Assembly (NCBI GenBank): GCA_030739855.1
Contig: JASLYJ010000006.1
Coordinates: forward strand, 1 to 61,777
DNA length: 61,777 nt
Direction of reading: 5' to 3'
Source: Alphaproteobacteria bacterium
GTDB lineage: Bacteria > Pseudomonadota > Alphaproteobacteria > UBA11136
Made by a program: the position numbers and the translations under genes. Shown one piece after another: positions 11,235 through 21,410 of this stretch. How positions within the stretch are numbered: the first letter of the stretch is position 1; each line of letters opens with the position of its first letter. Below the pieces are notes generated by a model. It ran no database searches. It worked only from the letters and a program-made list of their open reading frames with translations, and was not told the origin of the DNA.

Positions 11235-12178
11235 GAATGTGTCTCCACATTCACAGGCAGGCCCACGCGGCGGATTTCCCATTTGAGCTCGATGCCGCTA
11301 TGAGCCATGACTCGGTTGCGCACCTCTTCGCCCAGGGCTTCGATGTCCGCTGTACTGGCATCCCCGGTATTGATGAGAAAATTGCTGTGCTTCTCGGAAA
11401 CCATGGCATCGCCTCGTTTCAGGCCCCGGCAGCCGGCTGCATCAATGAGCTTCCACGCTTTGTGCCCTGACGGGTTGACGAAGGTGCTGCCGCCAGTACG
11501 AAAGCCACGGGGCTGGCTGTCGTTACGGGTGGTCTGGATCTCGGTTAGGCGTTTGCTGATCTCAGAGGTTGTGCTCGGCGTGCCCTCCATGGTGGCGTTG
11601 ATGAACACCCAGTTTTCGGGCACGCTGCAGCTGCGGTAGTCGAAGGCGAGATCGTCGATGCTTAGGTGATGCAAGACACCGGCATTGTCTACGGCCTCAG
11701 CGGCAAGAGTGATATCCTTCATCTCCCTGCCGAAGGCTCCGGCGTTCATGCGCAGGGCGCCGCCAATGGTTCCTGGAATACCGCTGAGGAACTCCATGCC
11801 AGTAAGTGACGCCTTGAGGCTGGTCATGGCCACGTTGTAGTCCAGTGCCCCGGCTTCGGCGCGGATGCGGGTATCCGTTACTTCAATCTCCGAAACGGTT
11901 GTGCCCAGCCGGATGACCACGCCGGGGATACCACCGTCGCGTACGAGAATGTTGGAACCCAGGCCCAGAACCATGAAAGGAACATCCGTTGGCTTGTTTT
12001 TGAGGAAGGCGACAAGGTCTTCCTTATCGGCGGGATCGAATAGGACCTCCGCCGCGCCGCCGGTGCGGAACCAGGTCTTTTCACCAAGCGACGCGTTATG
12101 AGTATAGATGCCACGAATCTGGGGCAGGCGTGAGGTCAGACCGTTCTCAAAACTCTTTTTCATGATACTCTGGTTCAT
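11231..12178 (-). CDS. murB: UDP-N-acetylenolpyruvoylglucosamine reductase MurB
   Basis: FAD enzyme that reduces UDP-GlcNAc-enolpyruvate to UDP-MurNAc. The FAD domain shows LGLGSNILVRDGG and GIPGTIGGALRMNAGAFG; the C-terminal domain shows GSTFVNPSGHKAWKLIDAAG and SEKHSNFLINTG, which holds the catalytic region. The start at 12178 (MNQSIM) overlaps the murC stop by ATGA. Length 315, type I-like and normal for Alphaproteobacteria. Confidence 0.95.
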   Translation of the reverse strand: MNQSIMKKSFENGLTSRLPQIRGIYTHNASLGEKTWFRTGGAAEVLFDPADKEDLVAFLKNKPTDVPFMVLGLGSNILVRDGGIPGVVIRLGTTVSEIEVTDTRIRAEAGALDYNVAMTSLKASLTGMEFLSGIPGTIGGALRMNAGAFGREMKDITLAAEAVDNAGVLHHLSIDDLAFDYRSCSVPENWVFINATMEGTPSTTSEISKRLTEIQTTRNDSQPRGFRTGGSTFVNPSGHKAWKLIDAAGCRGLKRGDAMVSEKHSNFLINTGDASTADIEALGEEVRNRVMAHSGIELKWEIRRVGLPVNVETHS

Positions 12179-13617
12179 GACTCCCTCGCCGGTGTTCCGG
12201 AGTCGCCTTCGGCAAGCTGCACCATTTCCTCTGGAAGGACGGCGGCCCATCTGGTGCTGCTGCCCGCACCCATGCATATGACCATGTCCCCGGGCTGGGT
12301 GATCTTGGAGACCATCTCCGCTAGTTGGGAAGGATCTTCAAGCGCCAAAACTTCTCTGTGGCCGAAGGCGAACAGCCCTTTGATAAAGGCGTCGCGGTCG
12401 GCGCCTTTTAGAGGGTCCTCACCGGCGGCATAGACCTCCGATACGATCACCGTGTCGGCGTCTTTAAAACAGGTGCAAAATTCCTCGAACAGGTTCAACA
12501 GGCGTGAGTAACGGTGGGGCTGGATCACGGCGACAACCCGGTTCTCGCCACAGACGGAGCGCGCCGCTTGGAGAACGGCGGCGATTTCCACGGGATGATG
12601 GGCGTAGTCATCAATGACAGTGACACCGTTGGTAATACCGGTCTTGGTAAATCGCCGCTTGACCCCGCTAAAGGTGGCTAAGCCCATGCACATGACATCG
12701 GGATCGATGTTCATTCCCTGACCTACCGCCAGCGCCGCCAGGGCATTCTGTACGTTGTACTCGCCTACCATGGGCAGGTGCATGTTCTTCCACGTGGTGT
12801 TGGTTCCGGACGTGCGATTAGTGGAGACTACGTGGAATCGCATACCCTCGGAATCACTTTCCAGATTGACGGCGCGCATGTCGGCCTGTGGGCTAAGCCC
12901 GTAGGTAATAATGCGGCGGCTGGATACCCGGGGGATCAGACTCTGGACTTCCGGGTGGTCGATACACAGCACGGCAAATCCGTAAAAAGGAATATTGCGG
13001 ATGAAGGTCTCAAAGGCCTGGCGCAAGTTGTCGAGAGAACCGTAGAAATCGAGATGCTCGGCATCTATATTTGTGACCACGGCGATGGTGGCCGGTAACT
13101 TGATGAAGGTGCCGTCGGATTCATCGGCTTCCACCACTATCCAATCACCTTCACCAAGGCGAGCATTGGTCCCGTAGGCGTTGATGATGCCGCCGTTGAT
13201 GACCGTGGGGTCGAGGCTGGCGGCATCGAGGATAGCCGCGATCATGGAAGTAGAGGTAGTCTTTCCGTGAGTACCGCCTACGGCAATGGATTTTTTCAAA
13301 CGCATGAGTTCGGCTAGCATTTCTGCGCGGCGCACCACGGGGATCATGGCGGCGCGGGCGGCGGCGAGTTCCGGGTTGTCGGCGTCTACCGCCGAGGACA
13401 CCACAACCATCGAGGCTTCATTTAGGTTTTCCGGGTTGTGTCCTGTCATCACCGGAACCCCCAGGTTGACTAGACGTTTCACGTTGGCGTTTTCCTGGAG
13501 GTCGCTGCCCTGGACTTGGTAACCTAGATTATGCATGACTTCGGCGATGCCGCTCATGCCGATACCGCCGATGCCGACGAAATGTGTGGTACCCAAGGGC
13601 AGGGGAAGGGCCTTCAT
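12175..13617 (-). CDS. murC: UDP-N-acetylmuramate-L-alanine ligase MurC
   Basis: Adds L-alanine to UDP-MurNAc. The N-terminal Rossmann domain has HFVGIGGIGMSGIAEV, the central ATPase has the P-loop VGGTHGKTTSTS, and the C-terminal domain has VIDDYAHHPVEI. At 480 residues it has the normal length. The start at 13617 (MKALPLP) shares ATGA with the end of murG. Confidence 0.96.
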   Translation of the reverse strand: MKALPLPLGTTHFVGIGGIGMSGIAEVMHNLGYQVQGSDLQENANVKRLVNLGVPVMTGHNPENLNEASMVVVSSAVDADNPELAAARAAMIPVVRRAEMLAELMRLKKSIAVGGTHGKTTSTSMIAAILDAASLDPTVINGGIINAYGTNARLGEGDWIVVEADESDGTFIKLPATIAVVTNIDAEHLDFYGSLDNLRQAFETFIRNIPFYGFAVLCIDHPEVQSLIPRVSSRRIITYGLSPQADMRAVNLESDSEGMRFHVVSTNRTSGTNTTWKNMHLPMVGEYNVQNALAALAVGQGMNIDPDVMCMGLATFSGVKRRFTKTGITNGVTVIDDYAHHPVEIAAVLQAARSVCGENRVVAVIQPHRYSRLLNLFEEFCTCFKDADTVIVSEVYAAGEDPLKGADRDAFIKGLFAFGHREVLALEDPSQLAEMVSKITQPGDMVICMGAGSSTRWAAVLPEEMVQLAEGDSGTPARES

Positions 13618-14774
13618 GCCACCTCCTCCCTTGGGGAAGGGGCCGTGCCACACGATTTCTGGCTCTTGCCATTAGGTGGCAGTAGCGCCCACGCGGCGTC
13701 GGCAAGGCGCGAGGCGGCATCGGGAATCCCTAGCCTGCGGGCCGCTGCCGCTGCCTTTTGTAGCTTTTCGGGGTTTTCAAGGAAGGAACATAGCATTCCG
13801 GCAAGGGCAGAAGCTGTAAAGTCGCACTCGTCAAATACCCAGGCGCCACCACTCGCCTCGATAATGCGCGCATTGGCACTCTGGTGATTATCCATAGCGA
13901 AGGGATAGGGCACAAGGATGGCGGGACGTCCGGCGGCGGTGGTCTCGGCTACGGTGCTGGCACCAGCGCGGCCGATGACGAGATGGGCTCGATGCAGGCG
14001 TCGTGGCATGTCGTTGAAGAAGGGCTTGACGGCGGAGTCCAGGCCCAGTGCTGCGTAAACACCCCTCACTCTTTTTACGTCCTCGGAACGGCATTGATGG
14101 GAAATACGTAGCCGCGCCCGTAAGACTTCCGGCATAATGGCAATGGCATTGGGCAGGACGCACCCAAACACGGCGGCACCCTGGCTCCCGCCGGTGACAA
14201 GGAGGTTTAATGCCTCGTCTTTTCCCAGAGACGGATAGGAGAAGCTGCGAATTTCAGAAATAGTTTGTCGCACCGGGTTACCGGTGCGCATGGTCTTGGC
14301 TATGTCACGCCTGTGTAGCCGTGCTACTTCCTCAAACGAGGTGGCTATGGCTCCCGCCATAGGTGCCAGTAGCCGGTTAGCTCGGCCCAGAACTGCATTT
14401 TGCTCATGGATCAAGGTGGGTAGGCGCAGCCACCGCGCAGCGAGCATGGTGGGGACGCTGGCATAGCTGCCAAAACCTACAACTAGCGAGGGGTTCAACT
14501 CCCGTAATAGACGCCAGGCCTCGACAATGCCGCGTATGATCCTGGCCATGCCGCCAAGTTTTTCCGCGATCCCACCCGACAGCCGTCCAGCACTGACGGT
14601 GTGTGTAGCTACCTCTCCGGGAAGGGCTCCGAATGGGGCGCACCTGTAGTCTGTGACGAGGGCCAGTTTGCAGCCGCGCGTGACCAGCTCTAAAGCCAGC
14701 GCTTCAGCCGGGAAGACGTGACCGCCTGTGCCACCGGTCGCGAGAGCCACTAGGGGGGAGGTCAGAGCATTCAT
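13614..14774 (-). CDS. murG: MurG glycosyltransferase (lipid II synthesis)
   Basis: Transfers GlcNAc to lipid I at the inner face of the membrane to make lipid II. It is a GT-B fold of 386 residues. The N domain carries ATGGTGGHVFPAEAL and FGSYASVP; the C domain carries LLVTGGSQGA and the UDP-sugar site with GRAGASTVAETTAAGRPAILVP. ATGA overlaps join it to ftsW upstream and murC downstream. Confidence 0.96.
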   Translation of the reverse strand: MNALTSPLVALATGGTGGHVFPAEALALELVTRGCKLALVTDYRCAPFGALPGEVATHTVSAGRLSGGIAEKLGGMARIIRGIVEAWRLLRELNPSLVVGFGSYASVPTMLAARWLRLPTLIHEQNAVLGRANRLLAPMAGAIATSFEEVARLHRRDIAKTMRTGNPVRQTISEIRSFSYPSLGKDEALNLLVTGGSQGAAVFGCVLPNAIAIMPEVLRARLRISHQCRSEDVKRVRGVYAALGLDSAVKPFFNDMPRRLHRAHLVIGRAGASTVAETTAAGRPAILVPYPFAMDNHQSANARIIEASGGAWVFDECDFTASALAGMLCSFLENPEKLQKAAAAARRLGIPDAASRLADAAWALLPPNGKSQKSCGTAPSPREEVA

Positions 14775-15901
14775 GGCGTTTTTCCCAGCCCGGTGCGGCG
14801 CCGGGTTAGCGCCAGAACCATGCCCATGCCAAGCGACAGTGCGGTCAGAGACGAGCCGCCGTAGGAAATAAAGGGCAGGGTCATGCCCTTGGTGGGAATG
14901 AGATGAAGGCTTGAGGCTATGTTGATGACGGCCTGAAGGCCGAACTGGACCAGAAGACCGGTGCCAGCGAGAAGCACAAAGAGGCTATTTTCCTCCGTCA
15001 AGCGGCTAAAACTGCGCACTATGACGAAGACGAATAGGCCGACGATGGCGAGACAGGCCAACAGGCCGAATTCTTCCCCGGCCACGGCGAAAATGAAATC
15101 GGCATGGGCATCGGGCAGGATTTCCTTGATGGTGCCTTCGCCTGGGCCGCGCCCCGTCAGCCCGCCATGCACGAAGGCTTCCATGGATGTGGTAATCTGA
15201 TAGCTATCGCCTGAGGCGGGATCGAGAAAATGGTCGATGCGGCCAGCTACATGGGGAAAGAGGAAATAGCTCGCTACTAGTCCACCGCTGGCCACGACTG
15301 TGAGGACGGCCGCCCAGGCCAAGGGAAGCCCGGCTAAAAAGAACTGGGTGAACCAGACAGCGGAAATAACCACTGCCATACCGAAATCTGGCTGCATCAA
15401 CAACAGGGAGATCACCAACAGTAACAGCCCTCCCACCAGGAAATTACCTGTGGAGACTTTTTCCAAGCGTGTCTGGGCAAACATCCAGGCGGCGATGACG
15501 ACAAAGCTGGGCTTTACGAATTCAGAGGGCTGTAGAGAGAGCCCACTCCAGCCCAGTGAAATCCAGCGCTGCGCGCCGTTGTGCTCTTCACCAAAAAACG
15601 GGGTCATGACAAGAAGGACCATGGAGCCGATGAAAACAACCACCGCTAGGCGGTACACCTCTTTCGGTGAGAGCAGGGACACTGAGGCCAGAATGAAGGC
15701 CGCCGGGAATATCAGGACAAATTGGCGGCGCACGAAATAGAAGGAATCATAACCCAGCTTGTCGGCTACGGACGGGCTTGCCGTCAGGGTGAGAAGTGCA
15801 CCGAAGGCTACGAGGATGGCCAGCGCGCCCAGCGTCCAGCGGTCCACGGTCCACCACCAGCGGCCGATGACGCTTGTATCAGTGCGCGCGAATCCACTCA
15901 T
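14771..15901 (-). CDS. ftsW: SEDS peptidoglycan polymerase FtsW
   Basis: Septal lipid II polymerase working with FtsI. It has 376 residues and about ten membrane segments, with the SEDS landmarks QPDFGMAVV, the periplasmic loop with GRGPGEGTIKEILPDAHADFIFA, and the end motif PFISYGGSSLTALSLGMGM. Its place between murD and murG marks it as the division paralogue; the elongation paralogue rodA is at 59870. Confidence 0.96.
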   Translation of the reverse strand: MSGFARTDTSVIGRWWWTVDRWTLGALAILVAFGALLTLTASPSVADKLGYDSFYFVRRQFVLIFPAAFILASVSLLSPKEVYRLAVVVFIGSMVLLVMTPFFGEEHNGAQRWISLGWSGLSLQPSEFVKPSFVVIAAWMFAQTRLEKVSTGNFLVGGLLLLVISLLLMQPDFGMAVVISAVWFTQFFLAGLPLAWAAVLTVVASGGLVASYFLFPHVAGRIDHFLDPASGDSYQITTSMEAFVHGGLTGRGPGEGTIKEILPDAHADFIFAVAGEEFGLLACLAIVGLFVFVIVRSFSRLTEENSLFVLLAGTGLLVQFGLQAVINIASSLHLIPTKGMTLPFISYGGSSLTALSLGMGMVLALTRRRTGLGKTP

Positions 15902-17349
15902 GGGGAGGCTTTCTTCTGGTTGAGGCTAGGCGTGGCAACCTCCTCATGGACATCAATGCCGGCACGTTTGTGGACCATGGCCCGGAAGGCGTCGCCACGG
16001 GTCTCGAAATTACGCCATTGATCAAAGGAGGCGCATGCCGGGGAAAACAGGACCACTAGGGTGGTGCCAAACTTTTCTTCGGTCTTTTTTTCCACCAGGG
16101 CCATGTCCATAGCCCTAGCAAGGGCAGTTTCGAGATCACCCGAAAGGGTCACATCAACCTGTCCTTCCAGGGTTTTGGCGAAGGTATCGGCGGCCTCGCC
16201 TATGAGAAAGACATGGCGGATACGTTCGAACCAGGGGACCAGCCCTTCGATGCCGCCCTCTTTGGCCTGGCCACCGGCAATCCAAATAATGTTTTCATAG
16301 CAGTCCAGCGCCCGTGCTGTTGCGCTGGCGTTGGTAGCCTTGCTGTCGTTTATGAAGGCGATGTCGTTGATGTAGGCTACCAGTTCTTGCCGGTGGGGCA
16401 GGCCGGGGAAGCTGTGAATGCCATCGCGGATCTGTGGCATGGCCAACCCAGCCGCACGAGTAGCGGCGAAAGCGGCGGCAGCGTTCTGGGCGTTGTGGAT
16501 TCCGGGTAGGGAGACGGCGGCGGCCATGTTCATGACTCTTTCTTCGCGGCACTCGATATCATTGACTAGCCAGCCGTCTTCTACGTATACGCCACCCGTG
16601 GCCCTGTTGGCTCCGGAAATGGGGATGGTGAGCGCCCCATCCTTGGCCCTAAAGCTTTCGAATAGCTTGCGGGAGCAGGAATCATCAATGCCGATAACGG
16701 CGGTATGTGAAAGTTGTTGGCCGTTAAAAACCCGTTCCTTGGCACTCATATAGCCCCTTAGACTGCCATGACGGTCCATGTGGTCGGGGCTGATATTGAG
16801 CAATATGGCGATGTCGAAGACCATGGTGGAAATAAGCTCCAGCTGATAGGAGGACATCTCCAAAACGTAGTAGCCACCGGGTCCGACTTCTTCCAGAGCC
16901 ACCGATGGTACCCCGAGATTGCCACCTATCTGCACTGTGCGTCTGGCTTGATCTAGAATATGTCCGATGAGTGCGGTGGTGGTGGATTTACCGTTGGTGC
17001 CTGTAACGCCAATGAGAACGCCGCTAGTGCCGGCGCGGGCCAGAAGCTCGGTCTCACCAATGATCTCGCAGTTAGCAGCTCGTGCGCGTGACACTACCGG
17101 ATGGGGTTGTGGCAGGCTGTGGGGGATGCCGGGGCTCAGCACTAGCGCGGTGATGCACGAGAAATCCTCAGTCATAAGATTGGTCAGCGGCATATTTTTG
17201 GCCCTGGCCCGCTGGCGACATGCCTCGTCGTCATCCCAGGCCAGCACATGGGCGCCGCTGTGGGTCAGGGCGCTGGCGGCCGCTTCGCCAGATCTGCCAA
17301 GTCCCATTACAGCTACATTACGTCCTGACATGGGAGGAATGGAGATCAT
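15898..17349 (-). CDS. murD: UDP-MurNAc-L-Ala:D-Glu ligase MurD
   Basis: Adds D-glutamate to the muramyl-alanine precursor. It has 483 residues: an N-terminal Rossmann domain (VAVMGLGRSGEAAASAL), a P-loop (GVTGTNGKSTTTALI), an ATPase core with LLNISPDHMDRHG, and a C-terminal domain with INDSKATNASATARAL. It starts six bases after the mraY stop and overlaps ftsW by ATGA. Confidence 0.95.
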   Translation of the reverse strand: MISIPPMSGRNVAVMGLGRSGEAAASALTHSGAHVLAWDDDEACRQRARAKNMPLTNLMTEDFSCITALVLSPGIPHSLPQPHPVVSRARAANCEIIGETELLARAGTSGVLIGVTGTNGKSTTTALIGHILDQARRTVQIGGNLGVPSVALEEVGPGGYYVLEMSSYQLELISTMVFDIAILLNISPDHMDRHGSLRGYMSAKERVFNGQQLSHTAVIGIDDSCSRKLFESFRAKDGALTIPISGANRATGGVYVEDGWLVNDIECREERVMNMAAAVSLPGIHNAQNAAAAFAATRAAGLAMPQIRDGIHSFPGLPHRQELVAYINDIAFINDSKATNASATARALDCYENIIWIAGGQAKEGGIEGLVPWFERIRHVFLIGEAADTFAKTLEGQVDVTLSGDLETALARAMDMALVEKKTEEKFGTTLVVLFSPACASFDQWRNFETRGDAFRAMVHKRAGIDVHEEVATPSLNQKKASP

Positions 17350-17355
17350 CTTCCC

Positions 17356-18444
17356 TTACCTCAGTTTCAACGTTGCCAACCCAGCGAGCGCCAGGATGGA
17401 GGCGATAATCCAAAAACGGATGACAATAGTGGATTCGGCCCAGCCCTTCTGCTCGAAATGGTGGTGTAGGGGGGCCATGTGGAAGATACGCCTTCCCGTT
17501 AGCTTGAAAGAGACTACTTGTATGATGACGGAGACGGTTTCGAGTACGAACAGCCCACCGATGATGGCTAGCACCATCTCATGTTTGGTAATAACGCTGA
17601 GCGTACCCAGCGCTCCGCCCATGGAAAGCGATCCCGTATCCCCCATGAAGATCATAGCCGGAGGCGCATTGAACCACAGGAATCCTAGCCCTGCGCCTAC
17701 CAGTGCCCCGCAGAACACGGCCAGTTCGCCGGTACCGATCACATGGTGGATCTGCAGGTAATCGGAAAAGACGGTATTGCCAACGAGATAGGAAATGAGC
17801 GCGAAACAGCTGAATGCGATCATCACTGGTACGATGGCTAGGCCGTCCAGTCCGTCGGTGAGGTTAACAGCGTTGGCTGCGCCAACCACCACGAAGACCG
17901 CCAGCGGCGCGAACATCCATCCGAGATCGAGCAGGAGGTTCTTGAAGAAAGGAATAGAGAGTCCGGTGGCGAGCGAGGGGGCGGCGATATCCGTGATCCA
18001 CAGGACCACAGCTAGAGCAATGACGATCTCCACTGTCAGCTTAACCGCGCCCGGAATTCCGTGGCTGCTCCGCCACCTAAGCTTGAGGAAATCATCGGCC
18101 GCGCCTACAGCACCAAAGCCGAGGGTGATAACGATGACTACCCATACATAGCGGTTTGTAAGATCGGCCCACAATAGGGTGCTCAGGATCACTGCTACGA
18201 GGATGAGGAGGCCGCCCATGGTGGGCGTCCCCTGCTTACGGGTGAGATGGTTCCGGGGCCCATCGTTGCGGATAGGCTGGCCTTCATTCTGGATGTACTT
18301 GAACCATTTGATAATGGCAGGGCCGATGAGGAAGCTGATAATCAGTGCCGTGATCACCGCACCACCGGTGCGGAAGGTGATATATCGGAATAAGTTAAAC
18401 GCACTGATTTGTTCCGCGAAGGGGACGAGAAGGTTATAAAACAT
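17356..18444 (-). CDS. mraY: phospho-MurNAc-pentapeptide transferase MraY
   Basis: Makes lipid I by moving phospho-MurNAc-pentapeptide to undecaprenyl phosphate. It has 362 residues and ten membrane segments. Family motifs are GTPTMGGLL, the DDxxK-type site [33 protein letters not shown], and the HHH signature [12 protein letters not shown]. It lies nine bases after murF. Confidence 0.97.
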   Translation of the reverse strand: MFYNLLVPFAEQISAFNLFRYITFRTGGAVITALIISFLIGPAIIKWFKYIQNEGQPIRNDGPRNHLTRKQGTPTMGGLLILVAVILSTLLWADLTNRYVWVVIVITLGFGAVGAADDFLKLRWRSSHGIPGAVKLTVEIVIALAVVLWITDIAAPSLATGLSIPFFKNLLLDLGWMFAPLAVFVVVGAANAVNLTDGLDGLAIVPVMIAFSCFALISYLVGNTVFSDYLQIHHVIGTGELAVFCGALVGAGLGFLWFNAPPAMIFMGDTGSLSMGGALGTLSVITKHEMVLAIIGGLFVLETVSVIIQVVSFKLTGRRIFHMAPLHHHFEQKGWAESTIVIRFWIIASILALAGLATLKLR

Positions 18445-18453
18445 GGCCTTGCC

Positions 18454-19875
18454 TTATTTTCCATCAACCACTTGCGGTGTGGCTGTATCCATGTCTTTCA
18501 GCGCCGCTACTACGTCGCGCATACGGCTGCTGTAGGACCCCTTAACGGTAATTACATCGCCTGGCTTGAGCGCAGCTTTGACCATGGGGGCCAAGGCGGC
18601 GGCATTCGCGGCGTGGCCACCGCACATCTCCACGGGCAGGGCGTTGCGCAGGTGTTCCATTTCCTTGCCGGCGGTAAACACCAGGTTAATCTTTGCTCTT
18701 TCCAGATCTCGGGCGAGGCATGCATGCATAGGAGCCGAATGTTCCCCAAGCTCTAGCATGTCGCCTAACACGGCGATACGTCGTCCCGTGCCCTTAGGGG
18801 GAGTGCGGGAGAGAACGGAAATGGCAGCACGCATGGAAGCTAGGCTGGCGTTATAGCTCTCATCGAAAAGATAGAAATCGCCGCTGGGCGTGGACAGACA
18901 GTAATGGCAGCCGCGTCCCTCTATGGCCTTTAGGGTGGATAGGGTTTCGGCAGTTTCCTTTACATCTCCATGAAGAGCGTCTACTGCCGCCAGAACGGCG
19001 AGGCTGTTGATAGCCCAGTGGCGTCCCGGCATGTCCAGGCGATAGCTGACGGTGATGCCAGAGACCTTCGCCGTAATGTGGCTGAAGAGGGGCTGGAAGT
19101 CGCACTCCACTAGCCTGGCATCGGCTTCGGGGTGTGCGCCGAAGCCGATGATATGGGTGATGCCCTGTTCACGGGCGGTTTCGGCAAGCACGGGAAAGAA
19201 GGGATTCTCGCGTGGCAGGATGGCGGCACCATTGCTCATGCCTTGGAAGATTTCCGCCTTAGCCTCGGCGATATGGGCGACGGAGGTGAAGAACTCTGAA
19301 TGTACTGGTTCGACGCTGGTAATGACAGCTACGTGTGGGCGTGCCAGCTCCGACAGGGGAGCGATTTCGCCGGGATGATTCATTCCCAGTTCGAACACAC
19401 CGAAGGCGCTGTCCCTAGGCATGCGCGAGAGGCTCAGGGGGACTCCCCACTGGTTATTGAGGTTGCCCATGCTGGCGGCGGTAGGGCCCTGTGGTTCGAG
19501 AGCCAGCCGCAGAGCCTCCTTGGTGCTGGTTTTCCCTACGCTCCCAGTAATGGCGGTGATGCGTGCTGAGGTGCGGTTGCGGGCGGCTCTGGCCAAGTTG
19601 TCTAAACCTTTTTGTGTGTCTTCCACCAGGAGCAGGGGCCGGGTTTCTTTCGCTTCGTCAAGAACGTGGCTTACCATGGCAGCACTGGCCCCGGAGGCGA
19701 AGGCTTTGTCCACAAAGTCATGGCCGTCGAAATTGGGGCCGACGATAGCAATGAAGAGATCATTTTCCTCTAGCGTGCGGCTGTCTATAGAAACGCCGTC
19801 GGCAGTCCACGGTACGGTTGACTGGCCTCCAGTGGCCGTTGCTGCCTCATCATGTTTCCAGAGAAGCGCGGTCAT
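18454..19875 (-). CDS. murF: UDP-MurNAc-tripeptide:D-Ala-D-Ala ligase MurF
   Basis: Adds the D-Ala-D-Ala dipeptide to finish the UDP-MurNAc-pentapeptide. Residues 1-100 carry the Mur N domain (DSRTLEENDLFIAIVG), followed by the P-loop ITGSVGKTSTKEAL, GNLNNQWGVPL and the FELGMNHPGEI region, then the C domain with DESYNASLASMRAA. 473 residues, normal. It begins within the murE stop (ATGA). Confidence 0.95.
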   Translation of the reverse strand: MTALLWKHDEAATATGGQSTVPWTADGVSIDSRTLEENDLFIAIVGPNFDGHDFVDKAFASGASAAMVSHVLDEAKETRPLLLVEDTQKGLDNLARAARNRTSARITAITGSVGKTSTKEALRLALEPQGPTAASMGNLNNQWGVPLSLSRMPRDSAFGVFELGMNHPGEIAPLSELARPHVAVITSVEPVHSEFFTSVAHIAEAKAEIFQGMSNGAAILPRENPFFPVLAETAREQGITHIIGFGAHPEADARLVECDFQPLFSHITAKVSGITVSYRLDMPGRHWAINSLAVLAAVDALHGDVKETAETLSTLKAIEGRGCHYCLSTPSGDFYLFDESYNASLASMRAAISVLSRTPPKGTGRRIAVLGDMLELGEHSAPMHACLARDLERAKINLVFTAGKEMEHLRNALPVEMCGGHAANAAALAPMVKAALKPGDVITVKGSYSSRMRDVVAALKDMDTATPQVVDGK

Positions 19876-21410
19876 GAGGTTCCATCCATTGCTTCAGCGG
19901 TGCTGGTCAGTGTGGCCCGTGCCACAGCGGTGTCGTCAAAATCATATCTTTCATCACCTACGATTTGGCAGGTTTCATGGCCCTTGCCGGCAATCACCAG
20001 AAGGTCCTTAGGCTTTAGGGCGGCGATGGCGGCGGAAATGGCGTCCGCGCGGTCGCCGATCTCGCGGATGGTGTCACCAGTTTTTGTCAAAATTCCGGCA
20101 AGAATCTGCTTGCGGATGGCACCCGGGTCTTCACCGCGCGGATTGTCATCAGTCACAACGACTACGTCGGCGAGGCGTCCAGCCACCTCTCCCATGAGAG
20201 GACGCTTGCCCGCGTCGCGGTTGCCACCGCAACCAAACACCACATGCAAGCGACCTTCCACATGGGCGCGTAGGGAGCGCAGGGCGTTTTCTAGCGCATC
20301 GGGGGTGTGGGCATAATCCACGTAAACGGGGGCACCGTTGGCATGATTGGCGACCCGCTGCATGCGTCCAGGGGCGCCCTCAAGATGGGTGAGCGCTGTC
20401 ACCGCAGCTTCCTCATCACTGCCGCAGGCCAACACTAAGCCCAGGGCGCACAGCGCGTTGCTGGCTTGGAAGTCTCCCGCAAGCGGGAGCAAAACCTGGT
20501 AGGCGTTTTCGCCTATAAACATGGAGAGAATCTGACCGCTGGGGCCTGGTGTCTGGCTTTCAAGGCGGATCTGGTCGCCCTTGCGGCCAAAACCGATGAC
20601 CCTATTGCCGCGTACGGCAGCGATGCGCGCAAGGTCGTGAAATTCTGGCGTATCGGCGTTGAGGACGGCGGTGCCGCCCTCTTCAAGGATGTCCTCGAAT
20701 AGCCGGTGTTTAGTATAAAGATAACTTTCCATATTGCCGTGATAGTCGAGATGGTCGCGGCTGAGATTTGTGAAGGCCGCTGCACGCACATGCACGCCGT
20801 CGAGACGGTATTGGTTCAGCCCGTGACTGGAAGCCTCCATCACCAGGTGGTCCACACCTTGGCTGCAAAGCATGGAAAGCGTTTTGTGGAGTGCCACTGG
20901 GTCTGGTGTAGTCAGCCCCGCACCTGTACCCAAGTCACCGGTATCTACATTGGTGTGCAACCCTAGCGTGCCCAAGCTCGCTGCTTTGTATCCCAGACGA
21001 TCCCAGACCTGCCGTGTGAAGGCAGCTACCGAGGTCTTACCATTTGTGCCGGTGACGGCAGCGATGTGGGAGGGTTGGTGCGGGTGGAAACGGGCCGCCA
21101 TCAGGGAGAAGGCGCGGCGCGGGTTGCTGTCGGTAAGGACAGGTACGTTTGGAACGCTTTTGTCAGCCTCCACATCTTTCCCGGTGAGAATGGCTACGGC
21201 ACCGCGTTTTACAGCTTGGTTGATGAAAGCACTGCCATCGACCTGCGTGCCGGGTAGGGCGGCGAATAGGTCGCCCGGATGTACCTTACGGGAATCGGCG
21301 CATAGTCCGGAGATGTCCGGGTCCGATGTCAAGGCCTGCTGGGTGGTGTCTGTTACGGTCCCCTGAATCAGCTCAGTAAGAAACACGACTTGGTCCCCGG
21401 GGCGCGACAT
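19872..21410 (-). CDS. murE: UDP-MurNAc-L-Ala-D-Glu:meso-DAP ligase MurE
   Basis: Adds the third stem residue. It has a P-loop (AVTGTNGKTSVAAFTRQ), a central LSRDHLDYHG motif and the meso-diaminopimelate recognition motif DDNPRGEDP (DNPR), so the substrate should be meso-DAP, as expected in a Gram-negative. 512 residues. The ATG at 21410 overlaps ftsI by 38 bases; a GTG at 21386 would shorten the overlap. Confidence 0.95.
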   Translation of the reverse strand: MSRPGDQVVFLTELIQGTVTDTTQQALTSDPDISGLCADSRKVHPGDLFAALPGTQVDGSAFINQAVKRGAVAILTGKDVEADKSVPNVPVLTDSNPRRAFSLMAARFHPHQPSHIAAVTGTNGKTSVAAFTRQVWDRLGYKAASLGTLGLHTNVDTGDLGTGAGLTTPDPVALHKTLSMLCSQGVDHLVMEASSHGLNQYRLDGVHVRAAAFTNLSRDHLDYHGNMESYLYTKHRLFEDILEEGGTAVLNADTPEFHDLARIAAVRGNRVIGFGRKGDQIRLESQTPGPSGQILSMFIGENAYQVLLPLAGDFQASNALCALGLVLACGSDEEAAVTALTHLEGAPGRMQRVANHANGAPVYVDYAHTPDALENALRSLRAHVEGRLHVVFGCGGNRDAGKRPLMGEVAGRLADVVVVTDDNPRGEDPGAIRKQILAGILTKTGDTIREIGDRADAISAAIAALKPKDLLVIAGKGHETCQIVGDERYDFDDTAVARATLTSTAEAMDGTS